DNA from: Sinomonas mesophila | GTDB lineage: Bacteria; Actinomycetota; Actinomycetes; Actinomycetales; Micrococcaceae | Assembly (NCBI RefSeq): GCF_001999765.1 | Contig: NZ_KV908330.1 | Coordinates: forward strand, 25,852 to 89,851 | Direction: 5' to 3' | DNA: 64,000 nucleotides | Shown here: piece by piece, positions 25,265-34,445 of the stretch | Position numbering within the stretch: the stretch's first letter is position 1 | Layout of the letters: each line of letters begins with the position of its first letter | Made by a program: the position numbers and the translations under genes | The notes under the pieces: model-generated | Told to the model about the DNA's origin: nothing | What the model saw: only the letters and a program-made list of their open reading frames with translations | The model's database searches: none

Positions 25265-25768
25265 TCACTCGTCGAAGTCCTCCGGCTCCACGTCGGCGAG
25301 GAACTCGCGGAACCTGCGCAGCTCGCTCTCCTCCTCGACGCTCGGCGCGGCCTCCTCCGTGCCCTCCTCGCTGCCCTCCGCGAGCTGGACCCCGGCCTCC
25401 TCGAGGACCGCGTCGGCGCACCAGATGCGGCAGTTGACCCGGAGGGCCACCGCGAGGGCGTCCGAGGCGCGGGACTCGACGGTCGTGCCGTCATCGAAGC
25501 CGAGCTGGGCGTAGAACACGCTGTCCTCGACGGCGACGATGGTCGCGGACACGACCTGCCGGCCGAGGCCGTGGACCACGTTCACGAGCAGGTCGTGCGT
25601 GAGCGGACGCGGCGGCACGACGTGCTGCTGCGCGAGGGCTATCGCGCTCGCCTCGGCCGTGCCGATCCAGATCGGCAGGTGCCGTTCGCCGTGGGCCTCC
25701 TTGAGCAGCACGAGGGGTTGGTTGGACGGCAGCTCGATCCTCACCCCGACGACTTCTACCTCGATCAT
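25265..25768 (-). CDS. bifunctional nuclease domain protein (DUF151), Rv1829-like
   Basis: A 167-residue protein starting MIEVEVVGVR, with the BFN-domain features LLKEAHGERHLPIWIGTAEASAIAL, RPLTHDLLVNVV, FYAQLGFDDG and ESRASDALALAL-like RASDALAVALR. An acidic tail ends the protein. Plant relatives show DNase and RNase activity; the bacterial role is unknown. The ATG overlaps the ftsR stop by one base (TGATG), implying coupling. Conserved place in the gcvH-garA block. There is no sign of damage. Confidence 0.9.
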   Translation of the reverse strand: MIEVEVVGVRIELPSNQPLVLLKEAHGERHLPIWIGTAEASAIALAQQHVVPPRPLTHDLLVNVVHGLGRQVVSATIVAVEDSVFYAQLGFDDGTTVESRASDALAVALRVNCRIWCADAVLEEAGVQLAEGSEEGTEEAAPSVEEESELRRFREFLADVEPEDFDE

Positions 25769-26493
25769 CAGCCATCCATCCTCGAGATGAGCCCGTGGAC
25801 CAGGGCCCGGTGCAGGGTCAGGAACACCTCGCTGAGCTCGCGGGCCTCCTCGGCGGCGCGGGCCCTGGACGCCTCCCCACGGCGCGAGGCGGTGGGCGCG
25901 ACGACGCGCTCGATCAGGCCGACCTCCCGCTCGGCCGAGGCCTGGAACGGGCGGAGGTGCCGGGGCTCGAGGCCGTGGGCTTCGAGCTGGACGCATGCCC
26001 GGGCGACTTGGAGGGCGTGCTCGTCGAAGCGTCCGTCGATCCTCTCGATGAGGCCGAAGCCGAGCATGGCCTCGACGAGCCGGGCGCTCGCCCCGGACTC
26101 GGCGAGCAGCTGCTCGTCGCCGAGCGAGCGGGGCCGCGTCGTGGCGAGCTGGGCCGAGAGCTCCTCGGACACGGCGCGCGGCGCGATGCTCGCACCGCCC
26201 GGCAGGCTGTCCGGCCGCTCGCCCCTGTCGACCGCGTCGAGGTAGTCCTTGATGACCTTGAGCGGGAGGTACTGGTCGCGCTGGAGGGCCAGGACGAAGC
26301 GGAGCCGCTCGACGTCCCCCTCGCTGTACTGGCGGTAGCCTGCGGGCGTCCGCTGGGGGCAGATGAGGCCCTTCTCCTCGAGGAAGCGGATCTTCGAGGC
26401 CGTCATCGACGGGAAGTCCTCGGCCAGCGTGGCCAGGACCTCTCCGATGTTCAGAGCCCCTGAACCCCTCCGCTCGGACTGCGCAGCTGCCAT
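25768..26493 (-). CDS. ftsR: MerR family regulator FtsR (Rv1828-like)
   Basis: A 241-residue MerR protein with an N-terminal HTH (LNIGEVLATLAEDFPSMTAS, KIRFLEEKGLICPQRTPAGYRQYSEGDV) and a C-terminal helical domain without metal ligands. The Corynebacterium glutamicum orthologue FtsR activates ftsZ and affects growth and division; the mycobacterial one is Rv1828. Starts at the ATG at 26493, nine bases after the garA stop. Position between GarA and the BFN gene is the conserved arrangement. The symbol is transferred on family and synteny grounds. Confidence 0.88.
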   Translation of the reverse strand: MAAAQSERRGSGALNIGEVLATLAEDFPSMTASKIRFLEEKGLICPQRTPAGYRQYSEGDVERLRFVLALQRDQYLPLKVIKDYLDAVDRGERPDSLPGGASIAPRAVSEELSAQLATTRPRSLGDEQLLAESGASARLVEAMLGFGLIERIDGRFDEHALQVARACVQLEAHGLEPRHLRPFQASAEREVGLIERVVAPTASRRGEASRARAAEEARELSEVFLTLHRALVHGLISRMDG

Positions 26494-26502
26494 GAGCCGC
26501 CC

Positions 26503-26988
26503 CTATGAGGGGTGCCGCGCCGAGCTCTGTGCGGGGCTGAGGTAGAACGTGAGCCGGAATTTGCCGATCTGGACCTCCGCACCCGTGCGCAGCGCGACCT
26601 GGTCCACCCGGTCGTGGTTGACGTAGGTGCCGTTGAGGCTGCCCGCGTCCACGACCTCGAACCCGGTCCCGGCGCGGCGGAACTCTGCATGCCGGCGCGA
26701 GACCGTGACGTCGTCGAGGAAGATGTCGGCGTCCGGATGGCGGCCCGCCGTCGTGACGTCGGAGTCCAGGAGGAATCGGGCGCCCGCGTTGGGGCCACTG
26801 TGGGCGATGAGGAGCGCGGAGCCGAACGGGAGGGCCCTGACGGCCTCCCGTTCCTCGTGGCTGAGTGCAGGGGGCATCGGGGTCTCGGCCGCCACCGGGG
26901 GAAGGTGGATCGACGTCGTCTCCGATGCTGACTGCTGGCGCTGCGTGACCTCCTCGGCGCCGAGTTCACGGCGCTGGTCGCTCACCAT
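26503..26988 (-). CDS. garA: FHA-domain metabolic regulator GarA/OdhI
   Basis: A 161-residue phospho-switch protein. Its N-terminal SETTS motif carries the adjacent threonines T24 and T25 phosphorylated by PknB/PknG-type kinases in the family. The FHA domain (about 58-150) has the conserved phosphopeptide-binding residues R83 in AGRH, S97 and H100 in VSRRH, and N119 in SLNGTYV. When unphosphorylated, GarA/OdhI inhibits 2-oxoglutarate dehydrogenase and modulates glutamate metabolism; phosphorylated, it folds on itself. A candidate kinase (pknL) is encoded at 8573. Located 34 bp after gcvH. Confidence 0.93.
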   Translation of the reverse strand: MVSDQRRELGAEEVTQRQQSASETTSIHLPPVAAETPMPPALSHEEREAVRALPFGSALLIAHSGPNAGARFLLDSDVTTAGRHPDADIFLDDVTVSRRHAEFRRAGTGFEVVDAGSLNGTYVNHDRVDQVALRTGAEVQIGKFRLTFYLSPAQSSARHPS

Positions 26989-27022
26989 CTGTTCCTCCTC
27001 AAACGTCCTTGGCTCCAGAAAA

Positions 27023-27409
27023 CTACCCTACCTGCTGTTCGTACTGGGCGGCACTGAGCAGGCCGTCGGTGTCAGCGCCCTCCGCGAGCTGGACCTCGAT
27101 GAGCCAGCCCTCGCCGTACGGGTCGGAGTTGACGAGAGCGGGGTCGGAGTCGAGGGCCTCGTTCCGGGCCACGACCTTGCCCGAGACGGGCGCGTAGATG
27201 TCGCTCACGCTCTTCGTGGACTCGACCTCGCCGACGACGGCGTCCGCCGTCACCTCGGTGCCGACCTCGGGCATCTGGACGTAGACGACGTCGCCGAGCG
27301 CGTCCTGCGCGAAGTCGGTGATCCCGATCCGCACGATGCCGTCGCCCGGCTCCGTCGAGACCCACTCATGCTCGGCCGTGTAGGACAGGTCCGCGGGGAC
27401 GTTGCTCAT
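27023..27409 (-). CDS. gcvH: glycine cleavage system H protein
   Basis: A 128-residue lipoyl carrier protein. The lipoylated lysine is K66 in EVESTKSVSDIYAP, and the N-terminal YTAEHEWV motif is typical. It shuttles the aminomethyl group between the P, T and L proteins of glycine cleavage; none of those genes is in the window. Its position upstream of garA is a conserved actinobacterial arrangement. The C-terminus YEQQVG is typical. 27410-27638 is a divergent promoter region with no gene. Confidence 0.95.
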   Translation of the reverse strand: MSNVPADLSYTAEHEWVSTEPGDGIVRIGITDFAQDALGDVVYVQMPEVGTEVTADAVVGEVESTKSVSDIYAPVSGKVVARNEALDSDPALVNSDPYGEGWLIEVQLAEGADTDGLLSAAQYEQQVG

Positions 27410-27638
27410 GATGCTCGCCTTTCGTCGGGAACCCGGAGAAGACCGGGGGAGCGGCAGCCGGAAGTACCACTGGGACGAGGCCGTGGGGCCGCGTCGCTGA
27501 AAGTATAGGCACAGAATTTGCCCTGTTCAGGGGCTCATTCCATGCCTCTTCCTCTGGCACCATGGACGCGTGGCGACTGGGCCCGGCATGCCCGACGGCC
27601 CTCGCCACGGGCATCCAGCGATGCGGATGGAGGCGGCC

Positions 27639-28553
27639 ATGCCCGAACTTCCAGAGGTCACGGCGCTCGCGGCGTTCCTCGACCGGCGGCTCGCCGGGGC
27701 GCGGGTCGAGAGCGTCTCCTTCGGCTCTGTCCACGCCCTCAAGACGGCGGACCCGCCCTACTCGGCGCTCATCGGCCGGACCGTCGAGTCAGTGGCGCGG
27801 CGCGGCAAGTTCGTCGTGGTCGACACGGTGCCAACCGATGGCCCCGCCGCCGACGACGGCGCGCCGCGCCTCGCCGTCGTCGTCCACCTCGCGCTCGGCG
27901 GCTGGGTGCGGCTCCTGGACCACCTCCCCACCGCCGCCTCGGCCCGCGGCAAGGGGTACATCGCCGCGCGCTTCGGATTCGTGCGCGGCGAGGGCGAGGC
28001 GCGCGAGGAGACTGGCCTGGACCTGACGGAGGCGGGGACGTGGAAGCGGCTCTCGGTGCACATCGTCCGAGCGCCCGAGGAGGTCCCCGGCATCGCGGCC
28101 CTCGGACCCGAGCCGCTCGCCGAGGGCTTCTCCCTCGAGGACTTCCGCGCCATCCTTGGTCACCGGCAGCAGATCAAGGGGCTCCTGCGGGACCAGAAGA
28201 TCATCGCTGGGATCGGCAACGCCTACAGCGACGAGATCCTGCACGCGGCCAAGATCTCGCCCTTCGCCCTTGCGTCGACGCTCGACGACGACACGACCGC
28301 GCGCCTGTACGCGGCGATGCGCGAGGTGCTCGCGGAGGCGGTCGAGCACGCCGCTGGGCTTCCGCCGGAGGAGCTCAAGGACGAGAAGCGGGCATCGATG
28401 CGCGTGCACCGGCGCACGGGCGAGCCGTGCCCCGTGTGCGGGGACACGATCCTCGAGGTGTCCTTCGCCGACAGCGCGCTGCAATACTGCCCCACGTGCC
28501 AGACCGGGGGGAAGCCGCTCGCCGACCGCCGCACGTCGAAGTTCCTCAAGTAG
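27639..28553 (+). CDS. formamidopyrimidine/endonuclease VIII-type DNA glycosylase
   Basis: A 304-residue Fpg/Nei-family base-excision enzyme. The protein begins MPELPEV, where the proline after the initiator methionine is the Schiff-base nucleophile and the following glutamate is catalytic. The helix-two-turn-helix (IKGLLRDQKIIAGIGNAYSDEIL) and C-terminal zinc finger CPVCGDTI...YCPTC are complete. ATG at 27639 is fixed by the N-terminal motif; upstream in-frame ATGs would bury the nucleophile. Whether it is MutM-like or Nei-like cannot be decided here. Monocistronic or linked to the next membrane protein, 46 bp away. Confidence 0.92.
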   Translation: MPELPEVTALAAFLDRRLAGARVESVSFGSVHALKTADPPYSALIGRTVESVARRGKFVVVDTVPTDGPAADDGAPRLAVVVHLALGGWVRLLDHLPTAASARGKGYIAARFGFVRGEGEAREETGLDLTEAGTWKRLSVHIVRAPEEVPGIAALGPEPLAEGFSLEDFRAILGHRQQIKGLLRDQKIIAGIGNAYSDEILHAAKISPFALASTLDDDTTARLYAAMREVLAEAVEHAAGLPPEELKDEKRASMRVHRRTGEPCPVCGDTILEVSFADSALQYCPTCQTGGKPLADRRTSKFLK

Positions 28554-28599
28554 CCGCGGCCTCTCCTGCCGGGCGGCGCCCCAGTGCCATGATGGCCGC

Positions 28600-29346
28600 A
28601 TGAGCGAACAGGCAGAGGTTCAAGCCCAGAGGGGCAACTGGGGCGCCAGGATCGTCGTGGTTCTCGTGCTTGCCGTCACCGCGGTCCTCACCTATCTCGT
28701 GCTGGCGGCCGACCTGCCCCGATGGTGGGCCGAGACGGTGCGGAGCCAGATCGGCGGCCAGTCCGGGGCCGGCATCCCCTTGGGCATGTTCTACGGGTTC
28801 GTCTTCACCCTCGTGCCGCTGCTCGTCGCGTGGCAGGCCACGCACCGGCGCACGGCGTGGCCGATCAGGCTCGCGATCGTCCTCGTCGCGGTGGCCCTGG
28901 CCCTGCCCAATCTCCTGACCCTCGCCATCGTCACCGGCACCTCCGAGGGCGCGCACACCGCCCAGCGGATCCTCGGCACGGACGCCCCATGGTTCACGGT
29001 GTGGTCCGGGGCCGCTGCGATCGCGGGCGCCGTCGTGTTCCTCGTGCTGCTCCTCGCCTGGACGCTCTGGCGCCGCCGCGGGCGCCGGATCAAGGAGCTC
29101 AAGCAGCGCACCGAGCTCGCCCGCCTCGCGGCCGAGCAGTCCGAACGCGACCACGCCGAGGAGCTCAAGGAGGCTCAGCGGCAGAACGTCATCGCCCGCC
29201 GGATCGACGCGGACGAAGAGGAACGCCGGCACGATGCCGGATCTGATCAGGCCGCGGAGGCGCCGCCGGAGCCTCCGGCGGAGGAACGTCCACCTGGCCG
29301 TCACCGCCGCGACGAGGGGGCGCCCGAGGGCGACACCAGGTCCTGA
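28600..29346 (+). CDS. membrane protein with four helices and a cytoplasmic coiled coil
   Basis: A 248-residue integral membrane protein, not recognised as a named family. Four hydrophobic segments lie at about 17-39, 61-82, 87-110 and 128-152. A charged helical stretch of about 50 residues follows (RRIKELKQRTELARLAAEQ and onward), then an acidic, proline-rich tail. No transporter or enzymatic motif was seen. Start ATG at 28600 lacks a strong ribosome-binding site. Probably cytoplasmic C-terminus given its charge. Confidence 0.8.
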   Translation: MSEQAEVQAQRGNWGARIVVVLVLAVTAVLTYLVLAADLPRWWAETVRSQIGGQSGAGIPLGMFYGFVFTLVPLLVAWQATHRRTAWPIRLAIVLVAVALALPNLLTLAIVTGTSEGAHTAQRILGTDAPWFTVWSGAAAIAGAVVFLVLLLAWTLWRRRGRRIKELKQRTELARLAAEQSERDHAEELKEAQRQNVIARRIDADEEERRHDAGSDQAAEAPPEPPAEERPPGRHRRDEGAPEGDTRS

Positions 29347-29381
29347 TCCATGGACCGGCATCCCGGAGCGCCGGCGAGGGC

Positions 29382-30428
29382 TCAGTCGAGCGGCTCGCCG
29401 TGGACGGGTCCCTCCGTGTTGGGCCTCCAGCCGAGATCCGGGGCGACGTGCTTCGCGAAGCTTTCGAGGATGTGCAGGTTGTACTCGACCCCGAGCTGAT
29501 TCGGGATGGTCAGCATGACGGTGTCCGCGGCCATGACCGCCGAATCGGCCCTGAGCTGCTGGACGAGGTCGTCAGGCTCGGCCGCGTACGTCTTGCCGAA
29601 CGTGGACTGGTAGCCGTCGATGACGCCGATCTGGTCCGCCTCCGAGCGCATCCCGAAGTACATCGCGTCCCGGCTCGTGGTGATCGGGAAGATGCTCCGG
29701 CTCACCGACACGCGCGGCGGCCGCGTGTGCCCCGCGGCCCGGTAGGCCTCGCGGTAGAGGTCGATCTGCTCGCGCTGGAGCTCGTGGAACGGCACGCCCG
29801 TGGCCTCAGTGAGGAGGGTCGAGCTCATGAGGTTCAGCCCCATCCGCCCGGCCCACTCGGCCGTGGGCCGCGAGCCGCTCCCCCACCAGAGCCGCTCACG
29901 CAGCCCGGGCGAGTGCGGCTCGACGCGCAGGAGCGTCCCCGCCGGGGCCTGCCGCGGGTCCGCGGGCGCGATGCCCTCGCCGTCGATGGCTTTGAGGAAG
30001 AGCCCGAAGTGCTCCCGCGCCAGGTCCGCGCCGCGGGGGTCAGCGGAGCCGGTGTAGCCGAAGGCCTCGTAGCCGCGCAGGGCCGGCTCGGGCGAGCCGC
30101 GGCTCACGCCGATGGCGATGCGGCCGGCGCTGATGATGTCGAGAGCCGCGAGCTCCTCGGCGAGGTAGAGAGGATTCTCGTAGCGCATGTCGATGACGCC
30201 GGTCCCGACCTCGATGCGCTTGGTCCGGGCAGCGATCGCGGACAGCAGCGGGACGGGCGCGGCCTGCTGCGGCGCGAAGTGGTGGACGCGGAAGTACGCG
30301 CCGTTCACGCCGAGCTCGTCGGCTCCGACGCCGAGGTCCACGGCCTGGCGGATCATGTCCGCCGCGCCGTGGGCCTCCGAGCCGCGCGAGCCGTAGTGGC
30401 CGAAGGAGAGGAATCCGAACGCTTTCAC
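29382..30428 (-). CDS. luciferase-like (LLM class) flavin-dependent monooxygenase
   Basis: A 348-residue bacterial-luciferase-fold protein. Features include the FGFLSFGHYG start, VHHFAPQQAAPVPLLSAIAA, RIEVGTGVIDMRYENPLYLAEE and the GRIAIGVSRGSP loop, all normal for the LLM group that uses reduced FMN or F420. The class cannot be narrowed to a substrate. GTG at 30428 is the best start; no strong ribosome-binding site precedes it. Divergent from the SWIM-MoxR-VWA operon with only 89 bp between them, so the two promoters overlap. Confidence 0.87.
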   Translation of the reverse strand: MKAFGFLSFGHYGSRGSEAHGAADMIRQAVDLGVGADELGVNGAYFRVHHFAPQQAAPVPLLSAIAARTKRIEVGTGVIDMRYENPLYLAEELAALDIISAGRIAIGVSRGSPEPALRGYEAFGYTGSADPRGADLAREHFGLFLKAIDGEGIAPADPRQAPAGTLLRVEPHSPGLRERLWWGSGSRPTAEWAGRMGLNLMSSTLLTEATGVPFHELQREQIDLYREAYRAAGHTRPPRVSVSRSIFPITTSRDAMYFGMRSEADQIGVIDGYQSTFGKTYAAEPDDLVQQLRADSAVMAADTVMLTIPNQLGVEYNLHILESFAKHVAPDLGWRPNTEGPVHGEPLD

Positions 30429-30482
30429 GTCAGGGATCAACTCGGGCCGGCTCGCGGGAATTCCAGCGGACCCCACGGAGCA

Positions 30483-30505
30483 GCCCATGGGGCGGCCCAT
30501 GGGGC
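30483..30505. repeat. two near-palindromic GCCCATGGGGC repeats, 12-bp period
   Basis: GCCCATGGGGC occurs at 30483-30493 and again at 30495-30505, in the short region between the divergent LLM gene and the SWIM operon and just before the SWIM start. Could be an operator for one or both genes. Confidence 0.4.
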
Positions 30506-30517
30506 ACAATGTGCAGC

Positions 30518-31837
30518 ATGGGGCGGTGGACCGAGGAACGGGTGCTCCAGGCCGCGCCCGACCAGGCCTCGATCGCGGCCGCGCAGAAGCTCGCCCGCCC
30601 CGGGCCGTGGTCCGAGACGGGCAGCAACGACGTGCTCGTGTGGGGCAAATGCCAGGGCAGCGGCAAGACCCCGTACCAAGTGAGCATCGACCTCGCGGCT
30701 CCGGCGTACCGGTGCTCGTGCCCGAGCCGCAAGTTCCCGTGCAAGCACGCCCTCGCCCTGCTGCTGATGTGGGCGCGCGGCGAGGCCGCCGAGGTTCGGG
30801 GGCAGGCGGCCGACTTCGCCGAGGAGTGGGCAGCCACGCGTGCCGGCCGGGCCGAGCGCTCGGCCGCCAGGGGCCGGGGCGAGCCTGGCCAGCAGGCCGA
30901 CCCGGCAGCGCAGGCCAAGCGGCTCGCCGCCCGGCTCGAGCTCATGGACGCCGGGATGGACGACTTCGCCCGATGGCTGACCGACCTCGCGCGGACCGGC
31001 CTCGCGGCCGCCCGCACGCAGCCCTACGCGTGGTGGGACGCGACGGCGGCCCGGCTCGTTGACGCCCAACTCCCTGGCCTCGCGGACCAGGTGCGCGCGA
31101 TGGGCGCGGCGGTGCACGGCAGGGCGGACTGGGCCGACCACCTGCTGCTCCGGGCGGGCCGGTGGTGGGCCGTGACGCGAGCGTGGGCGATGCGGGAGGG
31201 ACTCTCCCCTGAGGAGCTCGCCGACCTCCGCGCCCTGCTCGGCTGGGGGACTGCCTCGGCGGACATCCAGGGCACCGAGTCGCTTCCCGGCCCGTGGCTC
31301 GTCCTCGGCGCCCACCGCAGCGACGAGGGCCGCCTCCTCGAGCAGCGCACGTGGCTCCGCGGTCCGGACGGGACGGTCGTCGTCGTGCTCGACGTCGCGC
31401 CGCAGGGCCAAGCGCTCGCCGTGCCGCAGCTCGCGGGCGCGCTCCTCGACGTCGCCGTCGCCCGCTACCCGGGCAGCGCCCCACGGCGGGCGATGTTCGC
31501 GGGCGCGGTCAGGCCCCTCGGGCTGGCCCCCGACCTCGGGCCCGGCACGACCGTCGCCGAGGCGTTCGCGGCCGAGGCCGCCGCGGTCGGCCTCTCGCCG
31601 TGGCGCGACCGCCACCCCGTGCTGCTCGCCGGTGTCCGCGTCGTGCCGCCGGCCGAGGGCGAGCGCGGGGGCTGGGTGGCCGACTCGTCCGGGGACGCCC
31701 TCCCCCTCGCCGACGCGCCGCTCGCGTCGCTGCTCGCCCTGAGCGGCGGCCATCCCGTGGACATGTTCGGCGAGCTCGAGGAGGGCCGGGTGCGTCCACT
31801 CAGCCTCGCTGTCGGCGGGGTGGTGGTCACGCCATGA
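30518..31837 (+). CDS. SWIM zinc-finger protein, first gene of MoxR/VWA operon
   Basis: A 439-residue protein with a SWIM zinc-binding motif CxC-x6-CxH (C66, C68, C75, H77 in YRCSCPSRKFPCKHAL). The remaining 350 residues are alanine-rich and mostly helical-looking, with no catalytic motif I recognise. SWIM domains bind DNA or proteins. The ATG at 30518 gives MGRWTEERVL; three codons upstream is another ATG-like start in frame. Its stop overlaps the start of the DUF5691 gene (ATGA, 31834-31837), so it is the head of a tightly coupled operon. Associated SWIM proteins commonly accompany DUF5691 and MoxR genes. Confidence 0.87.
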   Translation: MGRWTEERVLQAAPDQASIAAAQKLARPGPWSETGSNDVLVWGKCQGSGKTPYQVSIDLAAPAYRCSCPSRKFPCKHALALLLMWARGEAAEVRGQAADFAEEWAATRAGRAERSAARGRGEPGQQADPAAQAKRLAARLELMDAGMDDFARWLTDLARTGLAAARTQPYAWWDATAARLVDAQLPGLADQVRAMGAAVHGRADWADHLLLRAGRWWAVTRAWAMREGLSPEELADLRALLGWGTASADIQGTESLPGPWLVLGAHRSDEGRLLEQRTWLRGPDGTVVVVLDVAPQGQALAVPQLAGALLDVAVARYPGSAPRRAMFAGAVRPLGLAPDLGPGTTVAEAFAAEAAAVGLSPWRDRHPVLLAGVRVVPPAEGERGGWVADSSGDALPLADAPLASLLALSGGHPVDMFGELEEGRVRPLSLAVGGVVVTP

Positions 31838-33315
31838 CATGGTTCGAGGACCTGCGGACGACGGCGCTCGTGGGCACCGCTCGCTCCGCGCCGCCCGCCG
31901 TGCCCGCCGAGCTCGGGGTCCGGCCGCCCGAGGGCCCTGCCCCCGAGGAACTGCTCCTCGGCGAGGCGGCCCTCGCCGACGCGGCGTCCCGGGCTTCGCG
32001 CCGTCCGGGGTCCCCGGCCTCCGCCGCGCCCGATCCCGCACCGGACGACGACGGGCCGCAGGCCGCCGGGGAGGCCGCGCGCCTGCTCGACCTGCTGCTC
32101 TCCCAGCCGCCCGTCAGCCAGGGCCTGCAGGTGCGGCTCGTGGCCGACTGGCTGCGGCTCGCCGGGCAGGCGGGGCAGCGCGTCCCGCACCGCCTGCTCC
32201 CCGCGCTCCTGGACCTCGCCTCGGCCTCGGAGGACGTCGCCGGGCAGCTCGCCCCCGCCCTCGGAACGCGCGGCCGCTGGCTCCGCGCCGCCCTGGGCCT
32301 GGGCGACGGGGGCATGGCGACGCCCGCCGAGCCCCCGTCCGAGGACTGGGCCGAGCTCTCCCCCGCGGCCGCCACCGCGGAGCTCGAGCGGCTCCGCGCC
32401 ACCGATCCGGCGGCCTCGCGCGAGCTGCTCCGGGCGCACTGGGACGGCCTGGGCGCCCGCGAGCGCGCCGCGCATCTGGCAGCCTTCACGGTGAACCTCG
32501 GGCCGGAGGACGAGCCCCTCCTCGAGGCCGCCCTCGACGACGGCGCCAAGGGCGTCCGCACGACCGCCGCCGGGCTGCTCGACCGCCTCCCGGGCAGCGC
32601 CCGCGCCGCCCGGATGGCCCAACGCCTCGAGCCCCTCCTGTCCGTGAAGGGCGTCCTGCGTCGGCGCCTCGAGATCGCCCTCCCGCCGGCCCCCGACGCC
32701 GCGGCCCTCCGGGACGGGATCGCGCCAGACCCGCGCACGGGAGAGCCCGACCGGCTCGCCCGCCTCGACGCGATCATCCGCGGTGCGCCGCTCGGGGTCT
32801 GGACCGGCGCCGCCGGAGGCGGCCCGCCCGCGGCCCTCGCGCTGCTCAAGGGCGAGGACAGGGCCATCGCCGCGATCCTCGCCACGGCGCTCGCGCGCAG
32901 GGACGCCGAGTGGGCGCCGGCCCTGCTGGCGGTCAGGCCGGATGCACGCCTCCTCGGCGTCCTCCCCGCCCGCGAGCGCGAGGCGCACGTCCTCGAGGCT
33001 CTCCGTCCCGAGGCCAGGCTGTTCGACCTCGTCACCCTGCTGCGCGCCCTGCCCGTCCCCTGGGGCCAGCCCGTCGCCGACGCCGTCCTCGGCCTCATCG
33101 CGACCGAGAAGGGCGCCCCGCTCGCGGCGATGCTCGCCGACGTCCTGCCCGCCGCCCTGCCGCCCGACGCCGTCGACCGCTGCCGCCACCTGCTCGAGAA
33201 GAGCGACGGCGACGCGGCCCGCCGCCGCGTGCTGCGCGACGTGGTCCAGTACCACTCCTTCAGACTGTCGCTCCAACAGTCGTTCCGACAATCGCTGACG
33301 GAGGCCTTCCGATGA
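31834..33315 (+). CDS. DUF5691 family protein
   Basis: A 493-residue, strongly alanine/leucine-rich protein that begins WFEDLRTTALVGTAR, typical of DUF5691. The body looks like helical repeats, with many ALLxLL and RLLGVLP segments, perhaps a HEAT-like scaffold. No enzymatic motif was seen. Coupled at both ends: ATGA with the SWIM gene and ATGA with the MoxR gene. The family has no known function; co-occurrence with SWIM, MoxR and VWA genes suggests a structural or adaptor role in one complex. Confidence 0.85.
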   Translation: MTWFEDLRTTALVGTARSAPPAVPAELGVRPPEGPAPEELLLGEAALADAASRASRRPGSPASAAPDPAPDDDGPQAAGEAARLLDLLLSQPPVSQGLQVRLVADWLRLAGQAGQRVPHRLLPALLDLASASEDVAGQLAPALGTRGRWLRAALGLGDGGMATPAEPPSEDWAELSPAAATAELERLRATDPAASRELLRAHWDGLGARERAAHLAAFTVNLGPEDEPLLEAALDDGAKGVRTTAAGLLDRLPGSARAARMAQRLEPLLSVKGVLRRRLEIALPPAPDAAALRDGIAPDPRTGEPDRLARLDAIIRGAPLGVWTGAAGGGPPAALALLKGEDRAIAAILATALARRDAEWAPALLAVRPDARLLGVLPAREREAHVLEALRPEARLFDLVTLLRALPVPWGQPVADAVLGLIATEKGAPLAAMLADVLPAALPPDAVDRCRHLLEKSDGDAARRRVLRDVVQYHSFRLSLQQSFRQSLTEAFR

Positions 33316-34442
33316 CCGACGCCCAGACTGAATCAATGGCCGTCAACCCCGGTACCTCGGGGATCCTGCGGGCGCACGCCGAGGACGAGTACGCGCACGA
33401 GCTCGCCGCGCTCGCCGCCGTCGACGATCGCCCGCGCCCGCCGAGCTGGCGGCTGTCCCCCTGGGCGGTCGCGACCTACATCCTCGGCGGCGAGCTGCCC
33501 GACGGGACGCCCATCAGCCCCAAGTACTTCGGCTCGGCGCGGCTCGTGGAGGTTGCTGTCGCGTCCCTTGCGACGGACCGGGCCCTGCTCCTGCTCGGCG
33601 TGCCCGGGACGGCCAAGACGTGGATGGGCGAGCACCTCGCCGCGGCCATCTCCGGCTCGTCCACCCTCGTGGTCCAGGGCACGGCCGGCACCCCGGAGGA
33701 GGCGCTGCGGTACGGCTGGAACTACGCGCGGCTGCTCGCCGAGGGCCCATCCCGCGCAGCCCTCGTCGCCGGGCCCGTCATGCGGGCGATGCAGGCGGGA
33801 AGCCTCGTGCGGATCGAGGAGCTGACCCGCATCCCCTCCGACGTGCAGGACTCCCTGATCACGATCCTGAGCGAGAAGACCCTGCCGATCCCCGAGCTCA
33901 ACGAGGAGGTGCAGGCGCGCCGGGGCTTCAACGTCATCGCGACGGCGAACAGCCACGACAAGGGCGTCAACGAGCTCTCCTCGGCGCTGCGCCGCCGGTT
34001 CAACACCGTGGTCCTGCCGCTGCCGGACACGCTCGAGCAGGAGGTCGAGATCGTGCAGACCCGCGTGCGCAGCCTCGGCGCGGCTCTGGAGCTCCCCGCG
34101 GACCTCGCGGCGCTCTCGGAGATCCGCCGCGTCGTGACGGTCATGCGCGAGCTGCGCGCCGGCATGACGCAGGACGCCCGCACGACCATCAAGTCGCCGT
34201 CGGCCACCCTCTCGACGGCCGAGGCGATCTCGGTCATGACCAACGGCCTCGCACTCGCCGCGCACTTCGGCGACGGGAGGGTACGCGCCGAGGATGTCGC
34301 CGCGGGCCTCGTCGGCGCCGTCGTCAAGGACCCCGTGCAGGACCGCGTGGTCTGGCAGGAGTACCTCGAGACCGTGGTCCGCAACCGGCCCGACTGGAAG
34401 GACCTCTACCGGGCCTGCCGCGACCTCGACGGGGCTCGCTGA
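33312..34442 (+). CDS. MoxR-type AAA+ ATPase
   Basis: A 376-residue AAA+ ATPase. Walker A is GVPGTAKT (residues 96-103). The Walker B region is SLVRIEELTRIP, with Glu169-Glu170 where MoxR proteins usually have Asp-Glu. Sensor 1 is in NVIATANSHDKGVNELSSALRRRFN, which also supplies the arginine finger. A lid domain ends with YLETVVRNRP. MoxR ATPases act as chaperones or remodelers of VWA-domain partners, and a VWA gene lies two genes on. Start ATG overlaps the DUF5691 stop (ATGA), and its stop is three bases before the DUF5682 start. Confidence 0.92.
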   Translation: MTDAQTESMAVNPGTSGILRAHAEDEYAHELAALAAVDDRPRPPSWRLSPWAVATYILGGELPDGTPISPKYFGSARLVEVAVASLATDRALLLLGVPGTAKTWMGEHLAAAISGSSTLVVQGTAGTPEEALRYGWNYARLLAEGPSRAALVAGPVMRAMQAGSLVRIEELTRIPSDVQDSLITILSEKTLPIPELNEEVQARRGFNVIATANSHDKGVNELSSALRRRFNTVVLPLPDTLEQEVEIVQTRVRSLGAALELPADLAALSEIRRVVTVMRELRAGMTQDARTTIKSPSATLSTAEAISVMTNGLALAAHFGDGRVRAEDVAAGLVGAVVKDPVQDRVVWQEYLETVVRNRPDWKDLYRACRDLDGAR

Positions 34443-34445
34443 GCC

